Of a stretch of 64,000 bases of DNA, positions 63,824 to 64,000 are shown piece by piece (positions within the stretch are counted from its first letter, which is position 1; every line of letters begins with the position of its first letter). The DNA lies in the NCBI GenBank assembly GCA_008931825.1, contig QXVZ01026856.1, positions 1-64,000 on the forward strand, written 5' to 3'. A model generated the notes under the pieces. That model had not been told where the DNA came from and ran no database searches. It saw nothing but the letters and a program-made list of their open reading frames with translations. The stretch comes from Phallusia fumigata. Its lineage: Eukaryota; Chordata; Ascidiacea; Phlebobranchia; Ascidiidae. Both the position numbers and the translations under genes were made by a program.

Positions 63824-64000
63824 GTAAGTCGTGATTTTCGTGATTTTCGATATTTGTGTGTAATTTTTTGCGAAATGTTTATTGTACTTGGTTGATATGA
63901 AGTGAGATGGGATCACTATCATAAGGGAACACTGATTAACGTTGACTTGTGCGTGCTGCGTCTGCCGCTTGGCGCCATAATTGTCAAAACGTGCTTTCAG

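Overview
The window looks like nuclear DNA of a solitary ascidian, most likely a Ciona species. The genes are compact, AT-rich and split by short introns. The gene set is chordate (Ptf1a, an Eomes/Tbr-class T-box gene, a GDF8/11-type TGF-beta, FSD1, ATG9). Many isolated single N bases sit exactly between near-identical direct repeats, as expected when a very polymorphic diploid was assembled and both haplotypes were kept. Nothing bacterial, no CRISPR array and no virus-like element was recognised.

Layout. 1.3-5.9 kb, plus: an FSD1-like microtubule-associated protein (coiled coil, FN3, SPRY). 6.5-9.1 kb, minus: Ptf1a, a bHLH regulator of neural fate. 11.9-17.4 kb, minus: an unnamed 657-residue protein with a death-effector-like helical region, a small beta-rich region and a C-terminal coiled coil. 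18.8-22.2 kb, minus: a divergent T-box factor of the Eomes/Tbr1/Tbx21 class. 24.0-29.7 kb, minus: the 3' exons of an unnamed, probably single-pass membrane protein, heavily affected by haplotype duplication. 33.3-36.9 kb, minus: the 3' exons of a second unnamed protein. Two identical tRNA-Val(AAC) genes lie in opposite orientation at 32.5 and 36.3 kb, one of them inside an intron. 38.9-41.5 kb, plus: a small Cys-rich, probably membrane-anchored protein with two related amphipathic helices resembling PKA-anchoring helices. 45.5-47.8 kb, plus: a GDF8/GDF11 (myostatin-like) precursor. 48-55.6 kb: no firm gene. 55.6-63.8 kb, plus: twelve exons of ATG9, the autophagy lipid scramblase, running off the right edge.

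Exon boundaries were set by GT/AG sites and by codon phase across each junction. For the DED-like, T-box, Ptf1a, AKAP-like and GDF genes every junction closes in phase from start to stop. The genes do not form one pathway. The window mixes developmental regulators (Ptf1a, T-box, GDF8/11) with cell-biological genes (FSD1, AKAP-like, ATG9).

Mobile DNA is limited to non-autonomous hAT-like elements: one complete 504-bp copy with 8-bp target duplications inside an ATG9 intron, one probable copy near 37.6 kb, and fragments in other introns. The main candidates for new biology are the AKAP-like protein, the DED-like protein and an exon-like reading frame inside an ATG9 intron. The main caution is that about 3.5 kb of the window is probably duplicated only in the assembly.
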